Assembly: GCA_947565865.1 (NCBI GenBank)
Contig: CANOHT010000036.1
Location: 1-25,604 of the forward strand
Length of the DNA: 25,604 nucleotides
Source of the DNA: an uncultured Clostridia bacterium
GTDB lineage: Bacteria > Bacillota > Clostridia > Christensenellales > Aristaeellaceae
Direction of reading: 5' to 3'
Both the position numbers and the translations under genes were made by a program. Below, one piece after another: positions 6,165-15,090 of this stretch; the first letter of the stretch is position 1, and each line of letters opens with the position of its first letter. A model generated the notes under the pieces. The model was not told the origin of the DNA. It was given only the letters and a program-made list of their open reading frames with translations, and did not search any database.

Positions 6165-9100
6165 TTAAAATTTAAGCCGGAATGACAGTACCTGGAAGGG
6201 ACGGATGCGGATGGCGCTGTCGGGAGCGATGGCCTCGCCCGTGGCTTCCTCCAGCATGCTGCAGGGAATCAGCGCCCGGATGGGCAGGTCGCTGCGCAGG
6301 CGGAAAACGGTGTCAGCTTTTTTGCTCTCATACAGGCGCAGAATGAGGTCGCCGCTGCCGTCATCGGCGGGCTTGAGGGTGTCCGCCACAACATTGGCGC
6401 AGTCGGTACCCATGGCGCTGAAGGCGGAACACCGGCCCTCTACCATGACAATAGGATCGTTGAAGGCCAGACCCTGCCGCACCACCGGGGCGTCGGCAAA
6501 AGCGCCCTCCCAGGCGGTGAAGCCATAGCGGAAGCGCTGCTCGCCCTGATCGCTGCGCATCTCAGGGGAGGCGGCGGCGCGCAGAAGCGTCAGCTCCATG
6601 CTGTTGCCCTCCACGCCAATGCCATATTTGCAGTCGTTGAGTACCGCGCAGCCGTGGCTGTTGTCGCACAGGGCGGTATAGCGGTGGTTGCAAACCTCGA
6701 AACGCTGCTGATCGTAGCCCCGGCTGCGGTGGGCTGGCCGCTCCACATAGCCGAACTGCATCTCGTGCAGGGCGTTCTCCGCACGAACGTCCACCGGGAA
6801 GGCTACCTTCAGCAAGCGATGGAGCTCGCGCCAGTCCACGGTGGTGTCAAAGGTAACCACGGGACTCCCGGCGTCCAGACGGATGGTCTGGCGAATGGTC
6901 GAGGCGCCGATGCGGCCCTCCCAGGCGACTTCCGCCGACAGACCTCCCTCCCGGACGAGCGACAGACCGAACACCTCGCAGGAGAAGGTCTCCTGCTCGC
7001 GGTAGTTGCTGTCGATGTCCCAAGCGTCAAAGAGGCGGGGGACATCCTTGTACATGGTCAGCACGTTCATGGGCTGGCCGGCAGTCATCTCCCGGCCGTC
7101 CAGGATATAGGAAGTAACCTGTCCCTGACGGTTCAGCGTGACCGTCACACGGTCGGAGCGCAGCACCGCGCCTTCCTCCGTCAGCGCCGCGGTGACAATG
7201 GCGCAAGGCTCGGCCTCGGCGGGCAGCAGCGTCATCGCGCCCATGGCGGGCACCCGGACAAGGGCCTGGCCGTTCGCCGTGGGAACAGCCTCGCCCTCCA
7301 GGGTGACAGCTCCATGACGGAAGGAGTCGGGGAGCGTCACCACCTCGTCCCGGTCGAAGGCCAGGGCGTTGAACAGCGTCAGGCCCTCCCGGCCCTGAAT
7401 CAGCGCATTCCGCGCTTCCGCCGCGATGGCCTGGGCGTCCGCCTGGAGGCGGGCATGGGCCTCGTTGGCCTCCACATACACCCGGGCGATGGAGGAGCCG
7501 GGCAGGATGTCGTGGAACTGGTGCAGCAGCAGCGCCTTCCACAGCCGTTCAGCCTCCGCCTGGGGATAGGCACAGCCCCTGAGCATGGCCAGGGCGCCCC
7601 ACAGCTCCATGCCGTGGAGGGCAAACTCGCTGCGGCGGTTGTTCTTCTTGACCGCCGCCTGGGTGGTGTAGGTGCCGCGGTGGGCGTTGAAGTACAGTTC
7701 GCCGTCCCAGGTATGGACGGGGCCGCCCTCCCTGTCCAGCTCGTCAAAGAAATCGACGGGGCTAGTCATCTCCACCCGGGGCATGCCCTCCAGATCACGC
7801 TCACGAAGGGCGTATTCAATGTGGTCGCGGCAGGGGCCGCCGCCGCCGTCGCCATAGCCGAAGGGAATCAGGAAGTTGTCCAGGCGGCGCTTCTGCACCC
7901 GGGAACGCCACACGCCGCAAAGCTCCTTGGGGTCGGTGCGGTAGGTGTAGCTGGTGGGCAGAAAGGAGGTAACGCTTGAGCCGTCCATGCCTTTCCAGCT
8001 GAAGTAATGGTAAGGGAAGGGATCGCCCTCGTTGTAGCTCCAGAAAATCTTCTGGGTGACCAGGTAATCCACGCCGCAGTCCCTGAGCAGCTGGGGCAGC
8101 ACGGCGGAATAGCCGAAGGTATCCGGCAGCCACAATACGCGGCTGTCCACCCCCAGCTCCTCCCGGTAAAAGCGCTTGCCGTAGACCAGCTGGCGCACCA
8201 GCGCCTCGCCGGAGGGCATGTTGGTGTCCGGCTCCACATACATGGCGCCCTCCGCGATCCACCGGCCTTCCTGCGCGGCCTCCCGGATGCGCTCATACAG
8301 TTCGGGATAGTGATCCCGGCACATCTCATAGGCGGCGGGCTGGCTTTGCAGGAAGCGGTACTCGGGGTAGCGCTCCAGCAGGCGCAGCTGAGCGGCGAAG
8401 GTGCGGGCCGTCTTGCGGTGGGTCTCCTGCTGGGGCCAAAGCCAGGCAAGGTCCAGGTGCGCGTTGCCCACGGCGGCCATCCGGGGGGCGGTAGAGCCGT
8501 TGCGGCTCTCCATCAGGGGGCGCAGAGCTTCCCGTGCCTCACGGTAGGAGGCCCTGCGGGCCTCGATGTCCTGCTCGAAGTCCACGATGCGGGTATACGT
8601 TTCCAGCCCGTCGGCAATCTTCGCTGCCCGGAGGCTGTCCTCGGGCAGCTCGTCCATCAGCATGGACAGGGTGGACACGTCCATCCACAGCTGATAGGCG
8701 TCCTCGTTCCACAGGCCGAAGGTGCTTTTCCCGATCCGGGCGCGTCGGCCCTCCCGGGCAGGGTCTTCGAGGGTGCCGGGGAGCACGGGGCCGGTGGCGC
8801 AGCCCCCCACATCCGGGAAATAGTGGCCCGCGTAGACCTCAAAGAGCAGGTCGAAGGTCTCGCCAGGCTGACCGCTGACCGTCAGCACGTTGTCGGAGAT
8901 ATAATGGTGGGGCACATCCACCCATTCTGCCCGGCGGGTGCCAAAGGCCCGCCCGTTGACGTGCAGGGTCGCCTCCCCGCCCATGTCCAGACTCATGCAG
9001 ACGGTTTGGCCCTTGGCGGCCTCGGGCAGGGTCACCTTGGCCCGCAGCCACAGGTATTCCCATGTGCGTCCCCATTCCGTACCCACGGGCATGGGGCGGA

Positions 9101-9251
9101 AGTCGCCCCGGGCGGCCTCGTCGGGGGTCAGATGCGCCATGGACGCAAAGCCCTCAAAGGCGATTTCCTCCAAGGGCAGGTAGAAGTCCTGAGCCAGCAC
9201 CCGCTGCCAGTGCTTGACCCGGGCACGGTATTCTGAGTGCATCAGCGACAT
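6165..9251 (-). CDS. GH38 alpha-mannosidase, 1028 aa
   Basis: A glycoside hydrolase family 38 enzyme, a retaining zinc-dependent alpha-mannosidase. A galactose-binding-like N-terminal region (~60-145, with GGEATLHVNG) precedes the catalytic domain, which starts at MAAVGNAHLDLAWLWP: H265 and D267 are the expected zinc ligands. The nucleophile is D377 in WLPDTFGYS. Further catalytic-domain stretches are AEGAMYVEPDTNMPSGE and FGYGDGGGGP. The C-terminal beta-sandwich domains complete a normal length. No signal peptide is seen, so it should act in the cytoplasm on imported mannosides or glycans. The start has AAAGGAGGAA just upstream, an excellent site. It faces away from the two-component genes and shares their 400-base control region, suggesting common regulation. 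The exact linkage cleaved cannot be read from sequence. Confidence 0.95.
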   Translation of the reverse strand: MSLMHSEYRARVKHWQRVLAQDFYLPLEEIAFEGFASMAHLTPDEAARGDFRPMPVGTEWGRTWEYLWLRAKVTLPEAAKGQTVCMSLDMGGEATLHVNGRAFGTRRAEWVDVPHHYISDNVLTVSGQPGETFDLLFEVYAGHYFPDVGGCATGPVLPGTLEDPAREGRRARIGKSTFGLWNEDAYQLWMDVSTLSMLMDELPEDSLRAAKIADGLETYTRIVDFEQDIEARRASYREAREALRPLMESRNGSTAPRMAAVGNAHLDLAWLWPQQETHRKTARTFAAQLRLLERYPEYRFLQSQPAAYEMCRDHYPELYERIREAAQEGRWIAEGAMYVEPDTNMPSGEALVRQLVYGKRFYREELGVDSRVLWLPDTFGYSAVLPQLLRDCGVDYLVTQKIFWSYNEGDPFPYHYFSWKGMDGSSVTSFLPTSYTYRTDPKELCGVWRSRVQKRRLDNFLIPFGYGDGGGGPCRDHIEYALRERDLEGMPRVEMTSPVDFFDELDREGGPVHTWDGELYFNAHRGTYTTQAAVKKNNRRSEFALHGMELWGALAMLRGCAYPQAEAERLWKALLLHQFHDILPGSSIARVYVEANEAHARLQADAQAIAAEARNALIQGREGLTLFNALAFDRDEVVTLPDSFRHGAVTLEGEAVPTANGQALVRVPAMGAMTLLPAEAEPCAIVTAALTEEGAVLRSDRVTVTLNRQGQVTSYILDGREMTAGQPMNVLTMYKDVPRLFDAWDIDSNYREQETFSCEVFGLSLVREGGLSAEVAWEGRIGASTIRQTIRLDAGSPVVTFDTTVDWRELHRLLKVAFPVDVRAENALHEMQFGYVERPAHRSRGYDQQRFEVCNHRYTALCDNSHGCAVLNDCKYGIGVEGNSMELTLLRAAASPEMRSDQGEQRFRYGFTAWEGAFADAPVVRQGLAFNDPIVMVEGRCSAFSAMGTDCANVVADTLKPADDGSGDLILRLYESKKADTVFRLRSDLPIRALIPCSMLEEATGEAIAPDSAIRIRPFQVLSFRLKF

Positions 9252-9463
9252 GGTGATTCCTCCTTTGATGATGTCGGCAAAGCAGCGAACGTCGCTTTGT
9301 CAAGTTTGCGCGCGCCCTCACCGGAATCCGGCCAGCCGTACCGCCGGCTGCTCAGGCGCGCCATTGCGCAGGCAATAGGCGGATAAGCGGGGGAAGGCCT
9401 CGCAGGAAGCAGTCACGGGCAGAGCTGCCGCGGCGCTTCCGGCGCCTTTCATGGTTTGCTATA

Positions 9464-9492
9464 AGCATACACATTCCATGCTTGCCGCGCAA
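9464..9492 (-). promoter_or_regulatory. Candidate promoter of the mannosidase gene
   Basis: On the minus strand, TTGCGC (9492-9487) and TATGCT (9469-9464) are 17 bases apart; each matches four of six consensus positions. It would give a leader of about 200 bases before the mannosidase start. Confidence 0.45.
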
Positions 9493-9574
9493 GTACGCAA
9501 AGCGAGAAAAAGCTTTACTTTTCCGATTTTTTCTTTATGATGACTCCGGCAGCCGGCGGCGCCGGAAAAGTCCC

Positions 9575-9602
9575 TTGACAATCCCGCCAAAACCCGTATA
9601 GT
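9575..9602 (+). promoter_or_regulatory. Promoter of the two-component operon
   Basis: Consensus TTGACA (9575-9580) and TATAGT (9597-9602) with 16-base spacing, a strong sigma-A-type promoter. It overlaps the longest possible start of the kinase reading frame (9601), which is why the kinase start is placed at 9655. Confidence 0.8.
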
Positions 9603-9654
9603 GAAAGAAGACGGTTTCAATATCGTCAAAACATCCGAAAGGAAGCGAAGCGCC

Positions 9655-11394
9655 GTGCACAGGCTCACCCGGCTGCTGGCGAATCTGCGGCTGCGCACCA
9701 AATTTCTGCTGATCCTGATTCTGGCCATCGCGGTGGTGGGCATAACCGCGCTGACGACAGTGCGCCTGCCCTATGCGGCCTATGACCAGCAGCTGTACCG
9801 TTCCAGCGCCCAGATGATGACCCTGTTCGCCAATCAGATTCAAGCAGAATTGGAGGATATCGAGGAGCTTTCCTATCGTATTTTGTCGGACAGCGCTCTG
9901 CAGGAGTCCCTGTCGGTGATGAAATCCAAGTCGCCGGGCGCCGTGGCCTGGGTGGAAGCCCGAACCGAGGTCGCCAACCGCGTGGCCTCCATCGGCCTGT
10001 GGTTCACCAGCGCCGTCAGCGTACAGCTGAAAACGCCGTCGGGCGCGTCCTTCAACCAATTCTACGCCACCTCCATCACCGCCGACGAGCTGACCCCTGA
10101 CCGCCTGGCCGCGGCCCAGGACAACAGCGGCCGCGCCGTCTGGCTGACGGAGGAGGGAACGCCTCCGCGGCTGTTCCTCCTGCGGGAGATCCGCGAAATC
10201 CGCGGCATGACCCTGGACACCCTGGCCACCCTGCTCATTGAGGTGAATGTTCCCGGGCTGGTGGAAAAGTATCGGGCAGGCATGGCGCAGCTGGGGTATC
10301 CCCTGTCCTGCGCGGTCTACCGGGGGGACATCCGCCTCTATGCCAGCGACCCGGAGGTGGGGGTGCTGGATACGGGCGAGGACGGGTACAGCGTCATGAG
10401 CCTGGACGGCCAGGAGAGCCTGTGCGTCAGCTACACCTCGCCCCAGGGGCTGAAGTACGTCGCCCTGGTGGATTACAGCGCGATCAACAAGGATGTCAGC
10501 GCCGCCTCCCGCTACATGGCCGGGATCATCGTTGTGACGCTGATACTGGTGCTCGCGTTCAGCGGCGCCATGATGTCCGGCATCCTGCACCACTTAAAGG
10601 CGCTGCTGGAGAAGTTCGACGCCTTCGCCATCAGCGGCCATCCCGTTCCCGCGGATGACAACCCCTACCAGGGCCGACAGGATGAAATCGGCCAATTGCA
10701 CCGGCACTTCGATAAGATGACCTGGGACTGGGATCGGATGATCCGGGACAAGGAGGAGCAGCAGCGTCTCTTGCAGGAAAAGCAGATGCAGCAATTGCGG
10801 GCGCAGGTGCGGCCCCACTTCCTGTACAACACGCTGGAAAGCATCTACTGCCTGGCAAAGAATTGCGGCGATGAGCGCATCGCTACCATGACCGACGCCC
10901 TGGGGAAGATGCTGCGGGCTTCCCTGAACGATAAGCGGGACGTGGTAACCGTCGCGGAGGATTTGCAGATCACCCAGGCATACCTGCGCATTCAGCTGAT
11001 TCGCTACGGCGACCGCCTGCAGGTGGAATACGCGCTGCCCGAGGACATCCTGCCCTGCCGCATCCCGGCCATGACCCTGCAGCCCCTGGTGGAAAACGCC
11101 GTCCATCACGCGGCGGAGGAAATGCTGGATACCTGCGTCATCCGCATCAGCGGCGAAGCGGTGAACGGCGGTATTGACGTGGTGGTGGAGGACAACGGCC
11201 CCGGCATGGATGAGGACATCCTGGCCAAGCTGGAAAGCGGGGAGATCAAGCCCGAGGGCATGGGCATCGGCATGCGGAACATTCATCGCCGGGTGCAGTA
11301 CGCCTTCTCGCAGCGCTACGGCCTTCAGGTGCGAAGGGTGGACGCCCATACCCGCATCATCATCCATCTGCCCGATACCAGGCCGCGCCAATAG
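9655..11394 (+). CDS. YesM-type sensor histidine kinase, 579 aa
   Basis: A membrane sensor kinase of the LytS/YesM (His_kinase) class, usual partner of AraC-type response regulators next to sugar ABC transporters. The GTG at 9655 is chosen because AAAGGAAG lies ~10 bases upstream and the longer frame begins inside the promoter. Two membrane segments (~18-37 and ~288-310) flank an extracytoplasmic sensing region of about 250 residues. A HAMP-like linker follows. The phosphoacceptor box is LRAQVRPHFLYNTLESIY with H388. The ATPase domain has an N box (PLVENAVHH, N481), DNGPGM (513-518) and GMGIGMRN (535-542). The next gene, 53 bases on, is its likely partner. The ligand is unknown; a sugar or sugar-loaded binding protein is likely from context. 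Confidence 0.92.
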   Translation: MHRLTRLLANLRLRTKFLLILILAIAVVGITALTTVRLPYAAYDQQLYRSSAQMMTLFANQIQAELEDIEELSYRILSDSALQESLSVMKSKSPGAVAWVEARTEVANRVASIGLWFTSAVSVQLKTPSGASFNQFYATSITADELTPDRLAAAQDNSGRAVWLTEEGTPPRLFLLREIREIRGMTLDTLATLLIEVNVPGLVEKYRAGMAQLGYPLSCAVYRGDIRLYASDPEVGVLDTGEDGYSVMSLDGQESLCVSYTSPQGLKYVALVDYSAINKDVSAASRYMAGIIVVTLILVLAFSGAMMSGILHHLKALLEKFDAFAISGHPVPADDNPYQGRQDEIGQLHRHFDKMTWDWDRMIRDKEEQQRLLQEKQMQQLRAQVRPHFLYNTLESIYCLAKNCGDERIATMTDALGKMLRASLNDKRDVVTVAEDLQITQAYLRIQLIRYGDRLQVEYALPEDILPCRIPAMTLQPLVENAVHHAAEEMLDTCVIRISGEAVNGGIDVVVEDNGPGMDEDILAKLESGEIKPEGMGIGMRNIHRRVQYAFSQRYGLQVRRVDAHTRIIIHLPDTRPRQ

Positions 11395-11447
11395 CGTCCT
11401 GAAGGTACAGAAAACAAATAATCAGCATCAAGGAAGGAAGCCATGCC

Positions 11448-12473
11448 ATGTACAAGCTGCTGCTGGTGGACGACGAACCCATCATCCGCGAGGGCATCGA
11501 GCGGATGGTGAACTGGGACAAGCTGGACATCACCGTGATCGCCTCCTGCGGCAACGCCATTGCCGCCCTGGACAGCATGACCGACGATATGCCCGACATC
11601 CTTCTTTCCGATGTAAAGATGCCCGGCATGAGCGGTCTGGAGCTGGTGGAGCAGGCCATGGCTCTGCATCCCATGCTGCAGTGCATCATTCTTTCGGGCT
11701 ATGATACCTTTCAGTACGCCCAGCAGGCCCTTCGTTCGGGAGTGCTGGAATACCTGCTGAAGCCCTGCGCCCAGGAGGAGCTCGAAGGCGCGCTGGAGCG
11801 GGCCTGCCGGGCCATCGACCGTCAGCGCAAGCATGTGACGCACCTCTACGGCGAACGGCGGGAGCGCATCAAAGCGCTGATCGCCGCCTTCAACACCCTT
11901 CGCAGCAGCGGTGCGGAGGGGGCGGCCTTGGAAAAGCAGGTGCGCGAGATCGCCAAGACCGCGGAGGATCCCAGCATCCTGCAGGAGGCGCTGATCCTCA
12001 TGGTGACAAGCGGCCTAGGCAGCAGCCAGACCGAATGGGGCATGAGCATCATCACCGACGCCATGCGGGAACAGTGTTCCATGGAGGAGCTGCTTCTTCG
12101 CTGCATCACCCGGCTGCGAAGCGAAAGCGGCGGCCTGCGGGGCTTTGTGCAGCAGATGACCGCTTATGTGGACGCCAATTACCGGGACGAAGCGATGTCC
12201 CTGCAATACCTGGCGGACAATGTGGTCTACATGAACGCGGATTATATCGGCCGCGAATTCACCCGGGCCATGGGGCGGAAATTCAGCGCCTACCTGCTGG
12301 AAACGCGCATGGAGCGCGCCAAGCTGCTGATGGCCTCGGACCCGACCCTGCACAGCTATGAAATCGCCGAGCAGGTGGGCCTGGGGAAAAATCCCCACTA
12401 TTTCAGCCAGGTTTTCCGCAAGTATACCGGCATGACGCCCAAGGAGTACCGGCAGATGCTGGGGAATGAGTGA
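11448..12473 (+). CDS. YesN-type response regulator with AraC DNA-binding domain, 341 aa
   Basis: The receiver domain occupies ~1-120: LLLVDDEP with acidic residues at 8-9, phosphoacceptor D55 in LLSDVKMPGMSG, and K105 in YLLKPC. A ~110-residue linker follows. The C-terminal AraC/XylS-type double helix-turn-helix runs from ~240 (LQYLADNVVYMNADYIGREF) to the end (IAEQVGLGKNPHYFSQVFRKYTGMTPKEYR). The length fits the short YesN form. GGAAGGAAG precedes the ATG; the ATG five bases earlier is in another frame. It should activate the adjacent transporter promoter, and perhaps its own and the mannosidase promoters, when phosphorylated by the upstream kinase. That target assignment is inferred from position. 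Confidence 0.93.
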   Translation: MYKLLLVDDEPIIREGIERMVNWDKLDITVIASCGNAIAALDSMTDDMPDILLSDVKMPGMSGLELVEQAMALHPMLQCIILSGYDTFQYAQQALRSGVLEYLLKPCAQEELEGALERACRAIDRQRKHVTHLYGERRERIKALIAAFNTLRSSGAEGAALEKQVREIAKTAEDPSILQEALILMVTSGLGSSQTEWGMSIITDAMREQCSMEELLLRCITRLRSESGGLRGFVQQMTAYVDANYRDEAMSLQYLADNVVYMNADYIGREFTRAMGRKFSAYLLETRMERAKLLMASDPTLHSYEIAEQVGLGKNPHYFSQVFRKYTGMTPKEYRQMLGNE

Positions 12474-12492
12474 TGAAACGCGCATGCCCCGG

Positions 12493-12545
12493 GCGCCGTG
12501 GCGCTCTTTCGAGGATGCTCTTCACGGCGGCTTTATTTTTTCCAA
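12493..12545 (+). terminator. Possible terminator after the response regulator
   Basis: Stem CGCCGTG/CACGGCG around a 22-base loop, followed after a few bases by TTTATTTTTT. The loop is long and the T run is offset, so the call is tentative. Confidence 0.4.
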
Positions 12546-12760
12546 AGACAGGCTGCGCCCCTGCGGGGCTGCGGACAGAGACGGCTGCGCTTTCTCTACG
12601 GGGAAAGGGGCGGCCCTATCCTCCGCGGCCCGCGGGGGCGCGGCCCGTTTTCAGGGTCAAGCCGCCGCGCCCTTCAGCCTGTCAGGCGCCGTCCATCGCC
12701 GCCAATATTTTCAAGCTCCGCCCGCATGTACACAACGACGGAAATGTGACCAGATGCGTC

Positions 12761-12783
12761 TGAAATTTGGATTCCAATCTTCA
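12761..12783. promoter_or_regulatory. 23-bp interrupted palindrome, candidate operator
   Basis: The structure is TGAA-N2-TTGGA-N-TCCAA-N2-TTCA, with all nine outer and inner base pairs matching. It overlaps the -35 position of the binding-protein promoter, whose -10 starts at 12794. The position suits a regulator of the transporter operon. AraC-type regulators more often use direct repeats, so a LacI-type or other repressor encoded elsewhere is also possible. Confidence 0.5.
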
Positions 12784-12799
12784 CAAATTGCCTTATAAT
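12771..12799 (+). promoter_or_regulatory. Promoter of the sugar transporter operon
   Basis: Perfect TATAAT at 12794-12799; the -35 position (12771-12777, ATTCCAA) is poor. A weak -35 with a good -10 is what an activator-dependent promoter looks like, in keeping with the regulator encoded upstream. Confidence 0.6.
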
Positions 12800-12837
12800 A
12801 AAATTATCCTAATCAAAAACATGGAGGTGCAACCCGA

Positions 12838-14118
12838 ATGAAGCGTTTCCTTTCCGTTCTGGCCATTGTGGCGCTGGTGTGCACGATGATCGCTCCCATG
12901 GCTGTGGCCGAGGAGCAGGTCACCCTGCGTGTAACCTGGTGGGGTTCTCAGACCCGCCATGACTTGACCATGGCCGCTATTGCCAAGTTTGAGGAGAAGT
13001 ATCCCAACATCAAGGTGGAGCCTGAGTTCACTTCTTGGGATGGCTACTGGAGCAAGCTGGCTACCCAGGTTGCTGGCGGTCTGATGCCTGACGTGATCCA
13101 GATGGACTATCAGTACCTCACCCAGTATGCCCAGAGCGGCGTTCTGGCCGATCTGACCCCTTACTTTGAGTCCGGCGCCATCGACATCAGCAACGTGGCC
13201 GAGTCTGTGATTTCCAGCGGTTCCGTTGGCGACAATATCTTTGCGCTGTCCACCGGCACCAACGCCCTGGCGACCTTCTACCGCAAGGACGTGCTGGACA
13301 AGGCCGGCGTGGAAATGCCCATGGAGCCCACTCTGGAAGAGCTCTATGCAATCGCTGCCACCGTTCATGAGAAGACCGGCCGCACCCAGGAAACGCTGGT
13401 CGGCAAGGATGCTCTGCGCAACCTGCTGCGCTCCTATGGCCTGCAGCTGTTCAACGACGCGGGCGATGGCCTGGGCTTCGATGATCCTTCTTACATCGTG
13501 AAGACCTGGCAGGATCGTCTGGACGCCGTTGCCGCCGGCTGGTGCCTGGACGTGGGCGAGACCACGGCGACCACCGCCTTTGACGCGATGGTGAGCGATA
13601 GCTGGGCGACTTGGCACTGGACCAACGAGCTGGCCGCTTATCAGAACGGTTCCAACTGTGAACTGGAGTTGGCCTGCTGGCCCGTTGCCGCGGACAGCAC
13701 CGTGTCTCCCGCTTACTTCAAGCCCTCCATGTTCTGGTCCGTGTCCGAGGATTCCGCTGTGAAGGATGCTGCGGCTACCTTCATCAACTTCTTTACCAAT
13801 GATCCCGACTGCTTCGATATCGTTGGTATTGACCGCGCGATGCCCATCTCCAGCGCGATGCGTGAGCATATCGCGCCCACCCTGGACGAAACCTCTCAGA
13901 AGGTCTCCGCTTACCTGGATTTCCTTGGTCAGGAAGGCAAGACCTCTCCGATCATGAAGCCTGACGCCGCTGCTTCCGGCGAAGTGGAAGCCCTGCTGGG
14001 CCAGTACTTTGAGACTGTGCAGTATGGTCAGGTGGACGACATGACCGCGTGGGCGCAGCAGTTTATGGACGAAGCCAACGCTCTGCTCCTGAAGGCTGCT
14101 CAGCCCAGCGCAGAATAA
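12838..14118 (+). CDS. ABC transporter sugar-binding protein (CUT1 type), 426 aa
   Basis: The extracellular solute receptor for the adjacent permeases. The N-terminus MKRFLSVLAIVALVCTMIAP is a Sec signal with likely cleavage after AVA (~24); no convincing lipobox precedes a cysteine, so surface anchoring is unclear. The mature protein begins VTLRVTWWGSQTRHDLTMAA and KFEEKYPNIKVEPEF, the family 1 extracellular-solute-binding pattern; AGGLMPDVIQMDYQYL is also typical. GGAGGTG lies nine bases before the start. Codon third positions are visibly less GC-biased than in neighbours (frequent gct, tct, cgt), as in highly expressed genes. A hairpin follows the stop and may raise its level over the permeases. 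The ligand is unknown; an oligosaccharide or alpha-mannoside is suggested by the nearby GH38 gene. Confidence 0.93.
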   Translation: MKRFLSVLAIVALVCTMIAPMAVAEEQVTLRVTWWGSQTRHDLTMAAIAKFEEKYPNIKVEPEFTSWDGYWSKLATQVAGGLMPDVIQMDYQYLTQYAQSGVLADLTPYFESGAIDISNVAESVISSGSVGDNIFALSTGTNALATFYRKDVLDKAGVEMPMEPTLEELYAIAATVHEKTGRTQETLVGKDALRNLLRSYGLQLFNDAGDGLGFDDPSYIVKTWQDRLDAVAAGWCLDVGETTATTAFDAMVSDSWATWHWTNELAAYQNGSNCELELACWPVAADSTVSPAYFKPSMFWSVSEDSAVKDAAATFINFFTNDPDCFDIVGIDRAMPISSAMREHIAPTLDETSQKVSAYLDFLGQEGKTSPIMKPDAAASGEVEALLGQYFETVQYGQVDDMTAWAQQFMDEANALLLKAAQPSAE

Positions 14119-14136
14119 TTCCATCATACGGCAGGG

Positions 14137-14170
14137 GGAGGCCGCCTAAGCCGGCGGTCTCCTCCTTTTT
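14137..14170 (+). terminator. Intra-operon terminator/attenuator after the binding-protein gene
   Basis: Stem GGAGGCCGCC/GGCGGTCTCC (one G-T pair) with a six-base loop, followed by TCC and five T. It lies between the binding-protein stop and the permease start. Partial read-through here would give a higher level of binding protein than of permease, a common arrangement in such operons. Confidence 0.75.
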
Positions 14171-14177
14171 AAAGGAG
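14162..14177 (+). promoter_or_regulatory. Hairpin able to cover the permease ribosome binding site
   Basis: CTCCTTT, a TT loop and AAAGGAG form a perfect inverted repeat. The AAAGGAG is the ribosome binding site of the first permease. The left arm overlaps the end of the terminator stem, so the two structures compete. Confidence 0.45.
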
Positions 14178-14186
14178 TGAAGCAGC

Positions 14187-15086
14187 ATGAGCAAGCTGTC
14201 CAGGACGCTTGGTCAGGAGAAAGTGGCAGGTTATGTATTCATAACCCCCTTCATCATCGGACTGATTGCCTTTACCATCATTCCCTTCTTTACCTCTCTC
14301 TACCTGGCTTTTACCGACTACAATGTGCTGACAGCGCCTAAATGGATCGGCTTTGATAACTTCCGACGGATGTTCTTCGAGGATAAGCTGTTCTGGAAGT
14401 CTTTCTGGGTCACCTTTAAGTTCGCGCTGATCCAGGTGCCGATCAAGCTGCTTGTATCCTTGGGCGTGGCGCTGATCCTCTCCCGCAACACCAAAGCGAT
14501 ACCGATCTACCGTTCCGCGTTCTACATTCCTTCCCTGATGGGCGGCAGCGTTGCCGTGGCGCTGACGTGGAAGCAGCTGTTCTCCTATAACGGTGCCATT
14601 AACCACATCACGGCCCTTTTTGGCGCCGCGCCGGTCAAGTGGCTGTCCAATCCGAATACGGCCCTGGGCGTGCTGATTGGCTTGGGCGTGTGGCAGTTCG
14701 GCAGTTCCATGCTGATCTTCCTTGCGGCGCTGAAAAACGTGCCTCAGAGCTACCATGAAGCCGCCATTGTGGACGGCGCGGGGCCTGTGAAGCGCTTTTT
14801 CAAGATTGTGCTGCCCATGATTACCCCCATCTTCTTCTTCAACCTCATTAATCAGACGATTGGCGCCTTCCAGGCGTTCAATTCCAGCTATCTGATTACG
14901 CAGGGCAAGCCGCTCAATACCACGCTGTATTACGGCGTGCACCTGTACAACCGGGCCTTCACCTACTACGAGATGGGTTACGGCAGCGCCATGGCGTGGT
15001 TCATGCTGCTGGTTATCGCAGCCTTTACTGCGATGATCTTCCGCTCCTCCAGCGCGTGGGTCTACTATGAATCAGAGGGGAAGTGA
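14187..15086 (+). CDS. ABC transporter permease, MalF/LplB-type (CUT1), 299 aa
   Basis: Inner-membrane subunit of a carbohydrate ABC importer. Six membrane segments are visible, beginning with VAGYVFITPFIIGLIAFTII (~12-31), and the cytoplasmic coupling (EAA) loop reads EAAIVDGAGPVKRFFKIVLP (~191-210). The N-terminus and length match the YesP/LplB-like class found with YesMN systems. The start has AAAGGAG at a suitable distance. The following permease starts five bases after its stop, so the two are translated together. No ATP-binding subunit is encoded nearby. Confidence 0.94.
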   Translation: MSKLSRTLGQEKVAGYVFITPFIIGLIAFTIIPFFTSLYLAFTDYNVLTAPKWIGFDNFRRMFFEDKLFWKSFWVTFKFALIQVPIKLLVSLGVALILSRNTKAIPIYRSAFYIPSLMGGSVAVALTWKQLFSYNGAINHITALFGAAPVKWLSNPNTALGVLIGLGVWQFGSSMLIFLAALKNVPQSYHEAAIVDGAGPVKRFFKIVLPMITPIFFFNLINQTIGAFQAFNSSYLITQGKPLNTTLYYGVHLYNRAFTYYEMGYGSAMAWFMLLVIAAFTAMIFRSSSAWVYYESEGK

Positions 15087-15090
15087 GTCT

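Larger units (their letters stand above)
9252..9654. other. Divergent control region between mannosidase and sensor kinase
   Basis: About 400 bases containing promoters for both directions (9464-9492 minus, 9575-9602 plus) and a long (~200 base) untranslated leader for the mannosidase. Several GC-rich hairpins occur (for example GGCGC/GCGCC near 9432-9446). No catabolite-repression cre consensus or other named operator was found by eye. No gene is seen. Confidence 0.6.
12474..12837. other. Gene-free stretch before the sugar transporter operon
   Basis: Begins with a possible terminator for the regulator gene (12493-12545) and ends with a 23-bp interrupted palindrome, a -10 box and the leader of the binding-protein gene. 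The middle (12546-12760) is GC-rich and shows nothing I can name; short open frames lack start signals. Confidence 0.55.

Noticed and set aside
6654..9236. Long plus-strand frames opposite the mannosidase (6654-7979, 8007-9236)
   Set aside because: Same antisense artefact over a gene with intact GH38 motifs.
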